From Thermoanaerobacter kivui (GTDB lineage: Bacteria > Bacillota > Thermoanaerobacteria > Thermoanaerobacterales > Thermoanaerobacteraceae), in the NCBI RefSeq assembly GCF_000763575.1, contig NZ_CP009170.1:1801501-1865500 (forward strand): a stretch of 64,000 nt of DNA, read 5' to 3'. The position numbers were made by a program, and so were the translations under genes. This document shows positions 9,373-17,743 of the stretch, one piece after another (the stretch's first letter is position 1; every line of letters starts with the position of its first letter). The notes beneath the pieces were generated by a model, which was given only the letters and a program-made list of their open reading frames with translations, searched no databases and was not told the DNA's origin.

Positions 9373-9484
9373 GGTATTCATCCTCTTTCATCACTATTAG
9401 TTTTTGTTTAAACCTTACCCATTAAAACTGGAAAGATTCCATTCTTTAGCTTTTACCATTGAAATTAGTCCCTAACAAAGGTAC

Positions 9485-9509
9485 AAAAAAATGCCTTCCG
9501 GAGAAGGCA
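9485..9509 (-). terminator. riboswitch-controlled terminator in the tupA leader
   Basis: On the minus strand TGCCTTC-TCCG-GAAGGCA forms a 7-bp stem, followed by seven T. The 5' arm with its loop can instead pair with the 3' strand of the riboswitch P1 helix (GGAGAGGCA, about 9582-9590, against TGCCTTCTCC with one bulge). Ligand-bound aptamer would hold P1 and let the terminator form, giving an OFF switch (inference). A 10-bp perfect inverted repeat (9523-9532 / 9556-9565) lies between aptamer and terminator. Confidence 0.85.
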
Positions 9510-9583
9510 CTGCATCGTTTTCGCAAAGCAAGGACACAATTTTACCTTACGCATTCTTGCTTTGCATAAATGCAAATGCATTG

Positions 9584-9690
9584 CCTCTCCTTTCCAACAC
9601 GGGAGGCATTGATGTTTCCATCAATACCCTATCGGCCTTTATCTCATAGGGCTCTTCGCCCCTTAGACATAAAGGCTCGGAGAGTTATTC
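9584..9690 (-). ncRNA. Moco/Tuco-type riboswitch upstream of tupA
   Basis: On the minus strand P1 is CTCTCC / GGAGAG. Inside it an 8-bp helix GCCTTTAT / ATAAAGGC encloses a small hairpin. Then follow CCGATAGGGT, a hairpin ATTGATG-GAAA-CATCAAT with a GNRA loop, GCCTCCC and GGAAAGGAG. These are the conserved blocks of the molybdenum cofactor riboswitch class as I know it. Sequence alone does not tell me whether it prefers the Mo or the W cofactor. It is followed by a terminator and then tupA. Confidence 0.92.
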
Positions 9691-9707
9691 TCCTTACTTT
9701 AATAATT

Positions 9708-9736
9708 TTTTTATCTCGATTAATTAGCTTCGTCAA
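9708..9736 (-). promoter_or_regulatory. likely sigma-A promoter for the tupA riboswitch transcript
   Basis: On the minus strand a -35 TTGACG (9731-9736) and a -10 TAAAAA (9708-9713) are spaced by 17 bases. They lie about 20 bases upstream of the riboswitch P1 helix. The -10 is weak. Confidence 0.5.
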
Positions 9737-9914
9737 GCGATCTTAGATACATAATTTTTGCCCACCCCAACATTATTTATAGTAAGAACGCCAGCATTGG
9801 TTAAAAAGACTAATAACACTTCACATTACTCTTCCTGTCATAAGATCCTTAAGTCTGTCGTAATTATCCTGAACTAATAATTTCAATTCATCTATGCGTT
9901 TATGGGTGTATTAT

Positions 9915-10601
9915 TCACTTATTTTTTATGATTAGCTCAACCTTCTCAATTTTATGGTTTTCCATGCCAAGTGCATCGATCATACCAAGAACTGTTTTTG
10001 ATATAAATTCCTGTACAAATGGATTCATAGGTACCGGGTGACCATTTATTCTCAGAAGAGCCCTTTTTGGCTGGCTCTTACAGTTTATATCATCGGCAGC
10101 TCCCTGGACCTTTGCCATTGCAAAGTCCCTGCATGATTCAAAACCACACTTTTTACAGTTAAGCCCCTGCAGCAAACAGTAACTTCTGTTCTTTATGACT
10201 TCAATGAGTTCATCCAATTCTTCCTCCTTAAGGGAGAATGGATCCACCTTTCTTATTGTGAATTCATTTTCAGTGGAAGTAGAAATGTTTGCATAAGGCA
10301 TTCCTTTAAAACCCTCGATAACCAGGAAATCGAAATCCCCAAGAAGCTGGATAGTACCTACAAGTTCATCAAGCACCATTTTCCTACCAAGAAGAAAAAA
10401 GGTTTCTTCTCCACTACCGACTACAAGCTCTACCCCTGCTTCTTTGTGTTTACCAGTGTCTTTATCTGCAAAATCAAAGCCTGTATGGGTATGTTTCAGG
10501 GTGGCAACCCTGTACCCCTCATCCACTAATTTTCTAACAATTTTTGTTACAAGAGTGGTTTTACCTGTATCTTTTGTTCCTATAACACCTATTATCTTCA
10601 A
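9915..10601 (-). CDS. mobB: molybdopterin-guanine dinucleotide biosynthesis protein MobB with C-terminal Fe-S type domain
   Basis: MobB is a P-loop GTPase that assists MobA in adding GMP to molybdopterin. The N-terminal part shows GVIGTKDTGKTTLV (Walker A), TLKHTHTGFDFADKDTGKH and DFLVIEGFKG. The protein has 228 residues, longer than the usual 160-175. The extra C-terminal part (about residues 140-215) has cysteines spaced C-x2-C-x4-C-x16-C (CKKCGFESC...C), a pattern of 4Fe-4S domains. The start is TTG with AGGAGG 8 bases before it. Its own Moco-type riboswitch lies upstream. Confidence 0.93.
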   Translation of the reverse strand: MKIIGVIGTKDTGKTTLVTKIVRKLVDEGYRVATLKHTHTGFDFADKDTGKHKEAGVELVVGSGEETFFLLGRKMVLDELVGTIQLLGDFDFLVIEGFKGMPYANISTSTENEFTIRKVDPFSLKEEELDELIEVIKNRSYCLLQGLNCKKCGFESCRDFAMAKVQGAADDINCKSQPKRALLRINGHPVPMNPFVQEFISKTVLGMIDALGMENHKIEKVELIIKNK

Positions 10602-10768
10602 TTTTAATACCTCCTAGGGTATTGGCAGTTTGTCACATATGCCCCCTATTTAAGGGCTATCAAGCCTTACAACATTTGATACCAAAAGATTTGAGAAAAA
10701 AGAAAGATTCCCTCCCCTTAAACATTCAGAAAAAATACCCACCACAACTATTGACAAAGAACCTTCAT

Positions 10769-10803
10769 AAAAAAACTCCTTTCGTTTTAGTATGCGAAAG
10801 GAG
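10769..10803 (-). terminator. riboswitch-controlled terminator in the mobB leader
   Basis: On the minus strand CTCCTTTCG / CGAAAGGAG forms a 9-bp stem, followed by seven T. Just upstream TATTCTCC (10800-10807) overlaps the 5' arm and is a perfect partner for GGAGAATA, the 3' strand of the riboswitch P1 (10818-10825). Aptamer and antiterminator are therefore mutually exclusive, which predicts termination when the ligand is bound. Confidence 0.88.
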
Positions 10804-10817
10804 AATAGCAGCCTTCC

Positions 10818-10916
10818 TATTCTCCTTTCCAGGCGGGAGGCAGAGCCGTTTCCAGCACTACCCTAACGGTCTATAATCCATAGCTTTTTGCCTTAGGATT
10901 AAAGACTCGGAGAATA
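10818..10916 (-). ncRNA. Moco-type riboswitch upstream of mobB
   Basis: On the minus strand P1 is ATTCTCC / GGAGAAT (10909-10915 / 10819-10825). Inside are CCGAGTC, a helix near GTCTTTA / TATAGAC with ATCC / GGAT continuing it, CCGTTAGGGT, a GAAA-capped hairpin, CTGCCTCCC and GGAAAGGAG. The blocks match the copy upstream of tupA in order and sequence, so this is a second, diverged member of the class in the same locus. Confidence 0.92.
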
Positions 10917-10946
10917 ATTAATGAAATATTAAATTTGTCTAAAATT

Positions 10947-10974
10947 ATTTTAACACAACTTTGTCATAAAACAA
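10947..10974 (-). promoter_or_regulatory. possible promoter for mobB leader
   Basis: On the minus strand TTGTTT (10969-10974) and TAAAAT (10947-10952) are spaced by 16 bases, about 30 bases upstream of the riboswitch. Both boxes are imperfect. Confidence 0.35.
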
Positions 10975-11118
10975 TATGTATTTAATAAAAAGTATAGTGT
11001 ATTCCCATTTCCCAATACAGGAATATTATGCATCTTCTCTTCTATCTTCAATTCGTAATTTGAATAGCATGCATTTTGTTATGCTATACTTTAGCTAGGA
11101 TCAAATCTAGGCACTTCC

Positions 11119-11778
11119 TCACTTCTGTGCCGCAGATGCATACAATTGAATAAACTCCAGAAAGCTGAAAATGGCTAAGTACTGCCCCGAATATATAATC
11201 ACCAATTTTGGCTTATTCTCTACATATTTCTTGAGTGCAATAGGCAGGGTTTCCCCTGTATATTTCCTTCCTTCCTCTATATTTTTGTATAATTGGAAGA
11301 ATAAATAGCCTATCAGCACCATAACCCCATGGAACGCAATGAAATTGTATTTTGTACTCTTTGAAATCCTCTATTCGCAAAAATCCTTTATTTGTCGGAA
11401 ATCTTCTTCCATTTCAGGCCTTAATTCATAGATGCTTATAATCTGTTTTGCGGTTTTATCAAGGTCTGTAGTAATAAATACAGAGTATTCGTCTGTCTTT
11501 TTATCATGTACTACACAACCATTGATTTCTACATCATTATCAGGCTCGGTACTTCTACAGTGACAGCCTAATGATTTACAAAGCTGCTCTTGTACGTATC
11601 TGTTGTAAGACTGTATGAATTCTTCGGCTTGTATACTTTTCCATTTTCAGTATTATGGCGTCTATTAAATTCGGAAAGCTTATATCGGCTGCATCAATAT
11701 TTCCTTTCCTGATAGCTTCAAGTACTTTTTCTTTATCTTTTTTGCTTATCTGTATTATACTCTTTTTATCGGCATAAT
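11119..11778 (-). pseudogene. IS4-family transposase relic
   Basis: Translating the minus strand in pieces gives a transposase C-terminal half broken by at least two frameshifts or stops. The pieces are SKKDKEKVLEAIRKGNID, then TTDLDKTAKQIISIYELRP continuing to an in-frame stop after IKDF, then the intact tail MVLIGYLFFQLYKN to YASAAQK. The segment YELRPEMEEDFRQIK fits the Y-(2)-R-(3)-E-(6)-K signature of IS4-type DDE transposases. No ends or target duplication could be recognised. It explains most of the space between the mobB leader and the flavoprotein gene. Confidence 0.82.
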
Positions 11779-11907
11779 ATCCTTATTTCTTAAATTACGA
11801 ATTGAAGAAATATGTATAATTGCCTTGACATAATGAAAAAATAGAATTAGTTTATTACTCTTTACTCGGAAACTGTTAATAAAATAACAATATGAGGAGG
11901 ATTTAAG

Positions 11908-13851
11908 GTGAGTGAATTTAAGTTTGAAAAACTTCTAGAACCAATTCAAATTAGGTCAATGAAACTAAGAAATAGAATTGTCATGCCTCCTATGGTTACA
12001 AATTACGCTGCTGATGATGGTGCAGTTACCGACCGCTTAAAAGTTTATCATCAGACTAGAGCAAAAGGCGGAGTTGGATTAATTATTGTTGAAGCTTCGT
12101 ATGTTCATCCAAGTGGTAAAGGTTTTAAAAATGAAGTTGGTATTTACAAGGATGAATTAATTCCTGGACTAAGAGAATTAACTGAAGCAGTGCATAAATA
12201 TGGAGCAAAAATTGCTATTCAGCTTTATCATGGAGGAAGACAAACCACTTCAAAAGTTACAGGAATGCAGATAGTAGCTCCTTCACCTATTCCTTGTCCA
12301 GTTAAACAAGAAATGCCAAAAGAATTATCAGTAGAAGAAATCAAAGAGTTAATAAAAGCATTTGGACAAGCTGCGAGACGTGCTAAAGAAGCAGGGTTTG
12401 ATGCTGTCGAAATTCATGGTGCTCATGGTTATTTGCTCAATCAATTCTTATCACCTTATAGCAATAAGCGAACCGATGAATATGGCGGAAGTTTTGAAAA
12501 CAGAATGAGATTCCCATTGGAAGTTGTCAGAAGAGTAAGAAAAGAAGTTGGGACGGATTTCCCTATTATATATCGCATGAGTGCTGAAGAATATGTTCCT
12601 GGAGGACTTACGATTGAAGATACTAAGATATTTGCTCAGAAGTTAATAGAAGAAGGAATCAATGCTCTGCATATTTCAGGTGGAGTATATGAATCTTCAG
12701 CAATGATTATCCAGCCTGCAGCTATACCTCAGGGTTGTTTTGTAGAAAACGCAGCTGCTATAAAGAAAGCAATTAATAGCAAAGTACCTGTAATTGTTGT
12801 TGGTCGAATCAAAGATCCTATTATGGCAGAGCAAATCATCCGTGAGGGCAAAGCTGATCTAGTATCAATGGGAAGAGCTTTACTAGCAGACCCAGAGTTG
12901 CCCAGAAAAGTTTCTGAAGGCAAGATTCAAGAAATAAGAAAATGCATTGGGTGTAATCAGGGTTGTATTGATCGTCTGTTCCAGGATATTGATATTGGTT
13001 GCATAGCCAATGCATTAACTGGACATGAAACAGAATTTGACATGGAAAGTTCAGCAAAGACAAGAAAGAAAGTATTTATAATCGGTGGTGGCCCTGGCGG
13101 GTTAGAAGCAGCTAGAGTAGCAGCTTTGCGTGGCCATGAGGTAATTCTTTATGAAAAACAACCAGAATTAGGTGGACAAATGCGAATTGCTGCTGTACCA
13201 CCTCATAAAGGAGAAATAAATGATCTGGCTGATTATCTCATCAATCAAGTAGAAAAATCTGGTATTACGATTGTAAAAGGCAAAGAAGCAGATTTAAACA
13301 CAATTCATGAGATTAAACCCGATGTGGTTATATTAGCAACAGGGTCTGAACCAATAATTCCTGAAATTCCTGGAATCAATCAGAAAAATGTTGTTACGGC
13401 CCATGATGTTTTAAAAGGGACAGTTATTGTTGGTAAAAAAGTAGCTGTCATTGGTGGTGGGTTAGTAGGTTGTGAAACTGCAGAATTCTTGACTGATCAA
13501 GGTAAAGAAGTAACAGTAATAGAGATGTTGGATGATATAGCAATAGATGTTGGAAGCTTGGTAAGAACTCTATTACTAAATCGCATGGCCGAGAAGAAGA
13601 TTAAAGTATTGACAAAGAGCAAAGTTAAAGAAATATCAGGAGATAAAGTAACTATAGAAACAGTAAATGGGAACCAAGAATTAAGTGGTATAGACACTAT
13701 CGTAATAGCAGTTGGTTCTAAACCCAAGAATGATTTATTAAAGTTAATTGAAAAAGAAGGTATACCTGTTTACGCTATTGGGGATTGCGTCAAAGCTAGA
13801 AAGTTTATGGATGCTATTCATGAAGGTTTCCGTTACGCTTACAGTTTATAG
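11908..13851 (+). CDS. NADH:flavin oxidoreductase, old-yellow-enzyme/2,4-dienoyl-CoA reductase type
   Basis: This 647-residue iron-sulfur flavoenzyme has the classic three-part layout. Residues 1 to about 350 are an FMN-binding TIM barrel (EIHGAHGYLLNQFLSP, VGRIKDP, VSMGRALLADP). A 4Fe-4S motif follows, CIGCNQGC...C (C-x2-C-x3-C-x11-C). Then come FAD/NAD(P)H-binding Rossmann parts (VFIIGGGPGGLEAARVAALRG and VAVIGGGLVGCETAEFL). The family reduces C=C bonds of enoates or dienoyl-CoA. The true substrate cannot be read from sequence; 2-enoate reductase and NADH oxidase are alternatives. Start is GTG with GAGGAGG upstream. It stands alone between relics. Confidence 0.93.
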   Translation: MSEFKFEKLLEPIQIRSMKLRNRIVMPPMVTNYAADDGAVTDRLKVYHQTRAKGGVGLIIVEASYVHPSGKGFKNEVGIYKDELIPGLRELTEAVHKYGAKIAIQLYHGGRQTTSKVTGMQIVAPSPIPCPVKQEMPKELSVEEIKELIKAFGQAARRAKEAGFDAVEIHGAHGYLLNQFLSPYSNKRTDEYGGSFENRMRFPLEVVRRVRKEVGTDFPIIYRMSAEEYVPGGLTIEDTKIFAQKLIEEGINALHISGGVYESSAMIIQPAAIPQGCFVENAAAIKKAINSKVPVIVVGRIKDPIMAEQIIREGKADLVSMGRALLADPELPRKVSEGKIQEIRKCIGCNQGCIDRLFQDIDIGCIANALTGHETEFDMESSAKTRKKVFIIGGGPGGLEAARVAALRGHEVILYEKQPELGGQMRIAAVPPHKGEINDLADYLINQVEKSGITIVKGKEADLNTIHEIKPDVVILATGSEPIIPEIPGINQKNVVTAHDVLKGTVIVGKKVAVIGGGLVGCETAEFLTDQGKEVTVIEMLDDIAIDVGSLVRTLLLNRMAEKKIKVLTKSKVKEISGDKVTIETVNGNQELSGIDTIVIAVGSKPKNDLLKLIEKEGIPVYAIGDCVKARKFMDAIHEGFRYAYSL

Positions 13852-13865
13852 TTTAAAATACAAAC

Positions 13866-13913
13866 GAGGAGGCTATCCAAAAAGTATTTTTGGTAGTCCC
13901 CTCTTTTCGCTGT
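13866..13913 (+). terminator. terminator after the flavoprotein gene
   Basis: A long imperfect hairpin (GAGGAGGCTATCCAAAAA against TTTTTGGTAGTCCCCTC) followed by TTTT, starting 14 bases past the stop codon. Confidence 0.75.
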
Positions 13914-14107
13914 ATATAAGCAATAATCAACTTACACACTGTAAATATATTATTTAATTTTAATTATTAGCATATTAATAGTCGGTAACATGAGTACTAC
14001 ACAAGAAACTTAAAGTGCAATAATATAAAAAACAGAAGTACAAAAGACCCCTAAAACAACCCCTATTATTCCCTTACATCTCTATATTTTTACATTTTAT
14101 TTTAAAT

Positions 14108-14701
14108 TTAGTTGTGTTTATAGCCCATTATAATATACACTTCTTCATTGTCAATAGTTATAGTTGGTTCAATGTTAGCCTTTACAAGATAATCTTTCAT
14201 AGTATCAACATCTGGTAAAAAATCAGCTGAAACTGGTGAAGGTAAGTTTTTATGAAGATTATTGATGGTATTTCTGCCTTGAGAATGACAGATAACAAGT
14301 TTTCCATCATTTTTCAATAGGTTTGCTATTTTAGCAATTACAACTCTTTTGTCTTCAAAATGTGGAAATACAGAATAACAAATTGCAATATCAAAATATT
14401 CATAGAGCAATGAAACTTCTATTATATCAGCACATATAAACTTTACGTTTTCATATTTATGCTTTCTGTAAGCTTGTTCAATCATCTTCTCAGAAAAATC
14501 CACTGCTACTACTTCACCTTTATCGCCGATATATGGTAGAATATATGGTATTAAAACACCAGTTCCCGTCCCAACATCAAGAACTTTATCCCCTTTTTGG
14601 GGATTGATTTTTTGCATTATATACTGTAATTTAGCTGGTTCATGATAACAAATCTCATCCCATTTTTCTGCCATCATATTAAAGTAATCTTTTTTGTTCA
14701 T
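14108..14701 (-). CDS. class I SAM-dependent methyltransferase
   Basis: A 197-residue Rossmann-type methyltransferase. It has motif I VLDVGTGTGVLIPYI, the acidic end of strand 2 in VVAVDFSEKMIEQA, and ICYSVFPHF as the motif-IV region. It resembles the UbiE/MenG-like broad group, but nothing shows the acceptor. The ATG at 14701 is chosen because GAGGTGA lies 9 bases upstream; a GTG two codons earlier is too near the ribosome site. It is apparently monocistronic and faces away from the flavoprotein gene. Confidence 0.88.
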   Translation of the reverse strand: MNKKDYFNMMAEKWDEICYHEPAKLQYIMQKINPQKGDKVLDVGTGTGVLIPYILPYIGDKGEVVAVDFSEKMIEQAYRKHKYENVKFICADIIEVSLLYEYFDIAICYSVFPHFEDKRVVIAKIANLLKNDGKLVICHSQGRNTINNLHKNLPSPVSADFLPDVDTMKDYLVKANIEPTITIDNEEVYIIMGYKHN

Positions 14702-14910
14702 ATTCACAAGTCACCTCAGTTAATTTCTCTCTATATGAGTTTATATCTTTCTAACATCATTATCAAGATAGGTATTAATAGCACCTCCAATCTACAAAGT
14801 TAAACTTTTTTTACAAGAATTATACCACACACTCCCTTGAATTTCAAGGAAAACTCTATACACATAAATCTGCAAAACCTCATGAAATAGCAGCAAATAA
14901 CTCTAAATCA

Positions 14911-14937
14911 AAAAAAGCAGGGAATTCAAGCCCCTGC
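14911..14937 (-). terminator. terminator of the sensory hydrogenase gene
   Basis: On the minus strand GCAGGGG...CCCTGC closes over the gene's stop codon and is followed by six or more T. Confidence 0.75.
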
Positions 14938-16860
14938 CCCTAAATTAAGATCTTTGACTACATCATTCACAAATTGTTCAAGTTGCATAATTTCACTACT
15001 TATCTCTTCACCTTTAGCGGTTAACTCTTCTATTATTGCACTTTCGTTAGTTATAGCTGCATTTATATCCTCTATCAAGCGTAAATTTGAATTTATCTCT
15101 TTTGGAATACTCCTCATAAGTTCTACTACGCTGTTAATTTCCTTTTCTAATGTTTTCATATTACTTTTTATAGTTTCAGCTAATTTCCTTATCTCACTTG
15201 CTATAACATTGAAACCTGCAGTAGTATCCGTCTTTGCTGCTTCTATTGATGCATTTAATGCATAAATTGATATATTTTCACCTATATCCTTAATTAATGT
15301 GTAAGCGTTAGTGATAAACTGCACCTTTTCTTCAAGATGAGCACCTAAATCCTTTAAATTGGTCATTTTATCGACTAAACTACCAGCAGCCATTGCAATA
15401 TTCTCTACCTCTTTTGCATTCTCACTATATCCAATAGATACTTCTCCCATACTATGTGATAAAACATTAATAGTATTTTTGACCTCTTTGATTAAAGAGC
15501 TAAGTTTCTCATTGTTTTTATTCAATTGTTGGGTTAGCTGTTCCAACTCGAGTGATTTATTTTCAATCTCTTCCCTTTCCTTTTCTATCAATTTCTTATC
15601 GTAATATATACAATTTGATTCAATGTTTAGTTGATTGTAAATAGCCTTAGCCATTTCAAGGCAGGATGAATATCCACAGGCTGTGCAATCTACACTTCTC
15701 TCTTCTTTTGTGTATTTTAACATTCTATTGAATATTTCTTCCAATTCCTTCTCTGAAGGCTCACGCAATATATCATTATATACAGGGTATTGAACAAAAA
15801 AGTCATCCAATCGCAATATCTTATCAAAGCGGCTATAAAGTTTTTTCAATCTGATTCTATCAGACCACTTTTTGATTGTATTGTTCCGAATATTTTCAAA
15901 CTCACGTTCTATCTCATCAGAGTTTTTAAGATTAAAAGTTGCAGGACCTTTATTGCAACCATGCTGACAGTTTAATATATCGACCACATCGGGTTTAAAC
16001 TCATCCCTTGCCTTATCAAACTCATCTAAGTACTCATAAGCATACTGCCCTTCTACCTGTCTTATTTTAATTTTAGGATTGTAAAACTTTATATTTTCTT
16101 TTAGTCCACCTGGTTTGCTGTATAACTTTCCAAGTCCCGTTTTAAACTCTTTCCCTAATGTATCAAACCCATCATCATCATACGCATCAGATTTTTCTAA
16201 TCCATTATCAAGCCTATCATACACCTTTTTAAACTTTTCATTATCCAATAGTTTACTAAAAGTCACATTGTATTTGATAAACCCAAGCCTTTTTATCTCA
16301 TTTTCCTTGCCTATGCAAGGCGAAATGAAAACTATATCATCTTTTAATCCTAAATATTTCCTTAAAAATATAGCCAGACAAGCCATTGGACTATGAATTG
16401 GAGATAAGTAATCTCTCAATTCCTTTTTAACTTTCAAAATATAATCCACAATAACCGGACAGGGTTGGGTAATCAGCTTTCGATTCTTTGTCTTTTCTAA
16501 ATACTTAAGGTGTGCCCATGAGCATATATCAGCTCCAAAAGATACATCAAAAACCTTCTTTACACCTAAAGTCCGCAAAGTCTTATTCAGCTTAACTATA
16601 TCAAAATTCGCCCTCGCTGCTGGGGCAACAATTGCAATAAAGCTTTTCCCTTGCGCCAAATCGGCAATAAAATCTTCAGTATTATCAAGATAATATCTTG
16701 CGTCATGCTCACATGCACTAATACAATGACCGCAGGAAATACATAAATCATAATTGATATCAACTTTATTACCATCAACAACCCTGTTTGCAAATTTTGC
16801 TGGGCACACTCTTATACACTTAAAGCATCCTATACACTTATCCTTATTAAGCATTATCAT
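14926..16860 (-). CDS. putative sensory [FeFe]-hydrogenase-like protein fused to a methyl-accepting chemotaxis signalling domain
   Basis: The 644-residue protein is modular. Residues 9-50 hold two 4Fe-4S ferredoxin motifs (CIGCFKCIRVC, CISCGHCISAC). Residues about 70-310 resemble the H-cluster domain, with cysteines in all three loops: QPCP (C134), SPCIGKENE (C182) and NCQHGC (C298, C302). The cysteine that normally precedes the QPCP-type ligand and serves proton transfer is replaced by proline. C392, C395, C400 and C417 form a C-x2-C-x4-C-x16-C cluster domain. After a coiled coil, residues about 470-640 are an MCP signalling hairpin (ALNASIEAAKT, GFNVIASEIRKLAE). No membrane segment is seen. 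A cytosolic redox or H2 sensor talking to CheW/CheA is the likely role. Confidence 0.88.
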   Translation of the reverse strand: MIMLNKDKCIGCFKCIRVCPAKFANRVVDGNKVDINYDLCISCGHCISACEHDARYYLDNTEDFIADLAQGKSFIAIVAPAARANFDIVKLNKTLRTLGVKKVFDVSFGADICSWAHLKYLEKTKNRKLITQPCPVIVDYILKVKKELRDYLSPIHSPMACLAIFLRKYLGLKDDIVFISPCIGKENEIKRLGFIKYNVTFSKLLDNEKFKKVYDRLDNGLEKSDAYDDDGFDTLGKEFKTGLGKLYSKPGGLKENIKFYNPKIKIRQVEGQYAYEYLDEFDKARDEFKPDVVDILNCQHGCNKGPATFNLKNSDEIEREFENIRNNTIKKWSDRIRLKKLYSRFDKILRLDDFFVQYPVYNDILREPSEKELEEIFNRMLKYTKEERSVDCTACGYSSCLEMAKAIYNQLNIESNCIYYDKKLIEKEREEIENKSLELEQLTQQLNKNNEKLSSLIKEVKNTINVLSHSMGEVSIGYSENAKEVENIAMAAGSLVDKMTNLKDLGAHLEEKVQFITNAYTLIKDIGENISIYALNASIEAAKTDTTAGFNVIASEIRKLAETIKSNMKTLEKEINSVVELMRSIPKEINSNLRLIEDINAAITNESAIIEELTAKGEEISSEIMQLEQFVNDVVKDLNLGAGA

Positions 16861-17239
16861 ATTTTATCTCTCCCATTTTTTGTTTACTCGTTATTTCATA
16901 ACATCATCAACTTGCTTTTTATTCTATCACCTTTACATCCACATTAACTCTTTGAAAACAACCCCCAGCTTTATGGCAAACATCGCTTATGTTACAACAG
17001 CACAATATTTCATTTCCAACAGACCCATAGCTTTGCGCCCTGCCTTTCGACAGGTTTGCCTTTTTCGACATATGTTGATTTTAATCCTTTTCAATATAAT
17101 TTTATTTGTGTACACAATAGGATGTAGATGCCTGTTAAAAATAATTTTTTGTGCATGACATAATTCAATTTCTTAATAAAATTTACATGTTTATACCGCA
17201 TATATTTGTCTATATTTTATCACAGCTTTAAACTCCATG
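16861..17239. other. gap without recognisable gene
   Basis: About 380 bases between the sensory hydrogenase and the EAL relic. Frames are short and lack ribosome sites, and no strong hairpin is seen. The upstream region of the hydrogenase gene must hold its promoter, but no convincing box pair stands out. Confidence 0.4.
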
Positions 17240-17590
17240 TCAACATATCCTACAATTGGCTACCACTTTGAGTTTAAGATGCTTTGCCATAGCAGTATAG
17301 CCTTTACAATAGCAGCGTTGTTCGGATCATCAATAACATCTTGCACGAAACTTTTGTCAATTTTTAATTCATAAATCAGCAATTGCTTAATATAAGTAAA
17401 CAAAGAATAACCGGTACCAACATCATCAATTAAAAAATACACACCAAGACTTGCAAGGGTATTCATCTTGTTGATTACGCTCTCAACATCTTCGATTAAA
17501 AGCCCTTCAGTTACTTCCAAAATAAGTTTGCTGGCATCAGCTCCTGTCTTTTGTAGTATTGATTTTATACATTCAAAAAAATCCGGTTAT
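17240..17590 (-). pseudogene. EAL-domain (c-di-GMP phosphodiesterase) relic
   Basis: The minus strand encodes a C-terminal piece of an EAL domain: FFECIKSILQKTGADASKL, LEVTEGLLIEDVESV, FLIDDVGTGYS, IYELKIDKSFVQDVIDDPNN and AIVKAI. The frame then shifts by one base, continuing as MAKHLKLKVVA before it is lost. The N-terminal half, including the EAL tripeptide, is missing. The catalytic DD of the DDFGTGYS motif survives but F has become V. It can not be functional as seen. Confidence 0.85.
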
Positions 17591-17601
17591 TGACTTCTCT
17601 C

Positions 17602-17616
17602 CGTCGCAAAGCGACG
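17602..17616. repeat. short perfect hairpin, possibly an IS200/IS605-type end
   Basis: CGTCGC-AAA-GCGACG just downstream of the EAL relic, directly after TTGAC. A small stem beside a pentanucleotide of this kind is seen at ends of IS200/IS605-group elements. No transposase is near, so this is only a suggestion that an insertion once broke the EAL gene. Confidence 0.3.
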
Positions 17617-17633
17617 AGGAATCTTCAAACTGT

Positions 17634-17658
17634 GAAGGAGCAATTGCTCCTTCTTTTT
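17634..17658 (+). terminator. palindrome with T-tract upstream of the kdpD-like gene
   Basis: GAAGGAGCAATTGCTCCTTC is a perfect 20-bp palindrome followed by five T. It looks like a plus-strand terminator, yet no plus-strand gene precedes it. It could be an attenuator in the leader of the following gene or the end of a lost gene. Confidence 0.55.
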
Positions 17659-17743
17659 ATTGATTTTTGTAAAATTTAATATTATTATAGTTTCATGAAT
17701 CCATTATAATTGATAATTATGCCATGGAGGGCGTGCAAATTTA

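Noticed and set aside
9775-9890. Minus-strand frame DELKLLVQDNYDRLKDLMTG after mobB
   Set aside because: Only about 28 codons after a stop, no start codon; may be a relic but too short to call.
17521-17743. c-di-AMP (ydaO/yuaA) riboswitch upstream of the KdpD-like gene
   Set aside because: Checked because K+ genes are often under this class, but none of the conserved blocks were visible.
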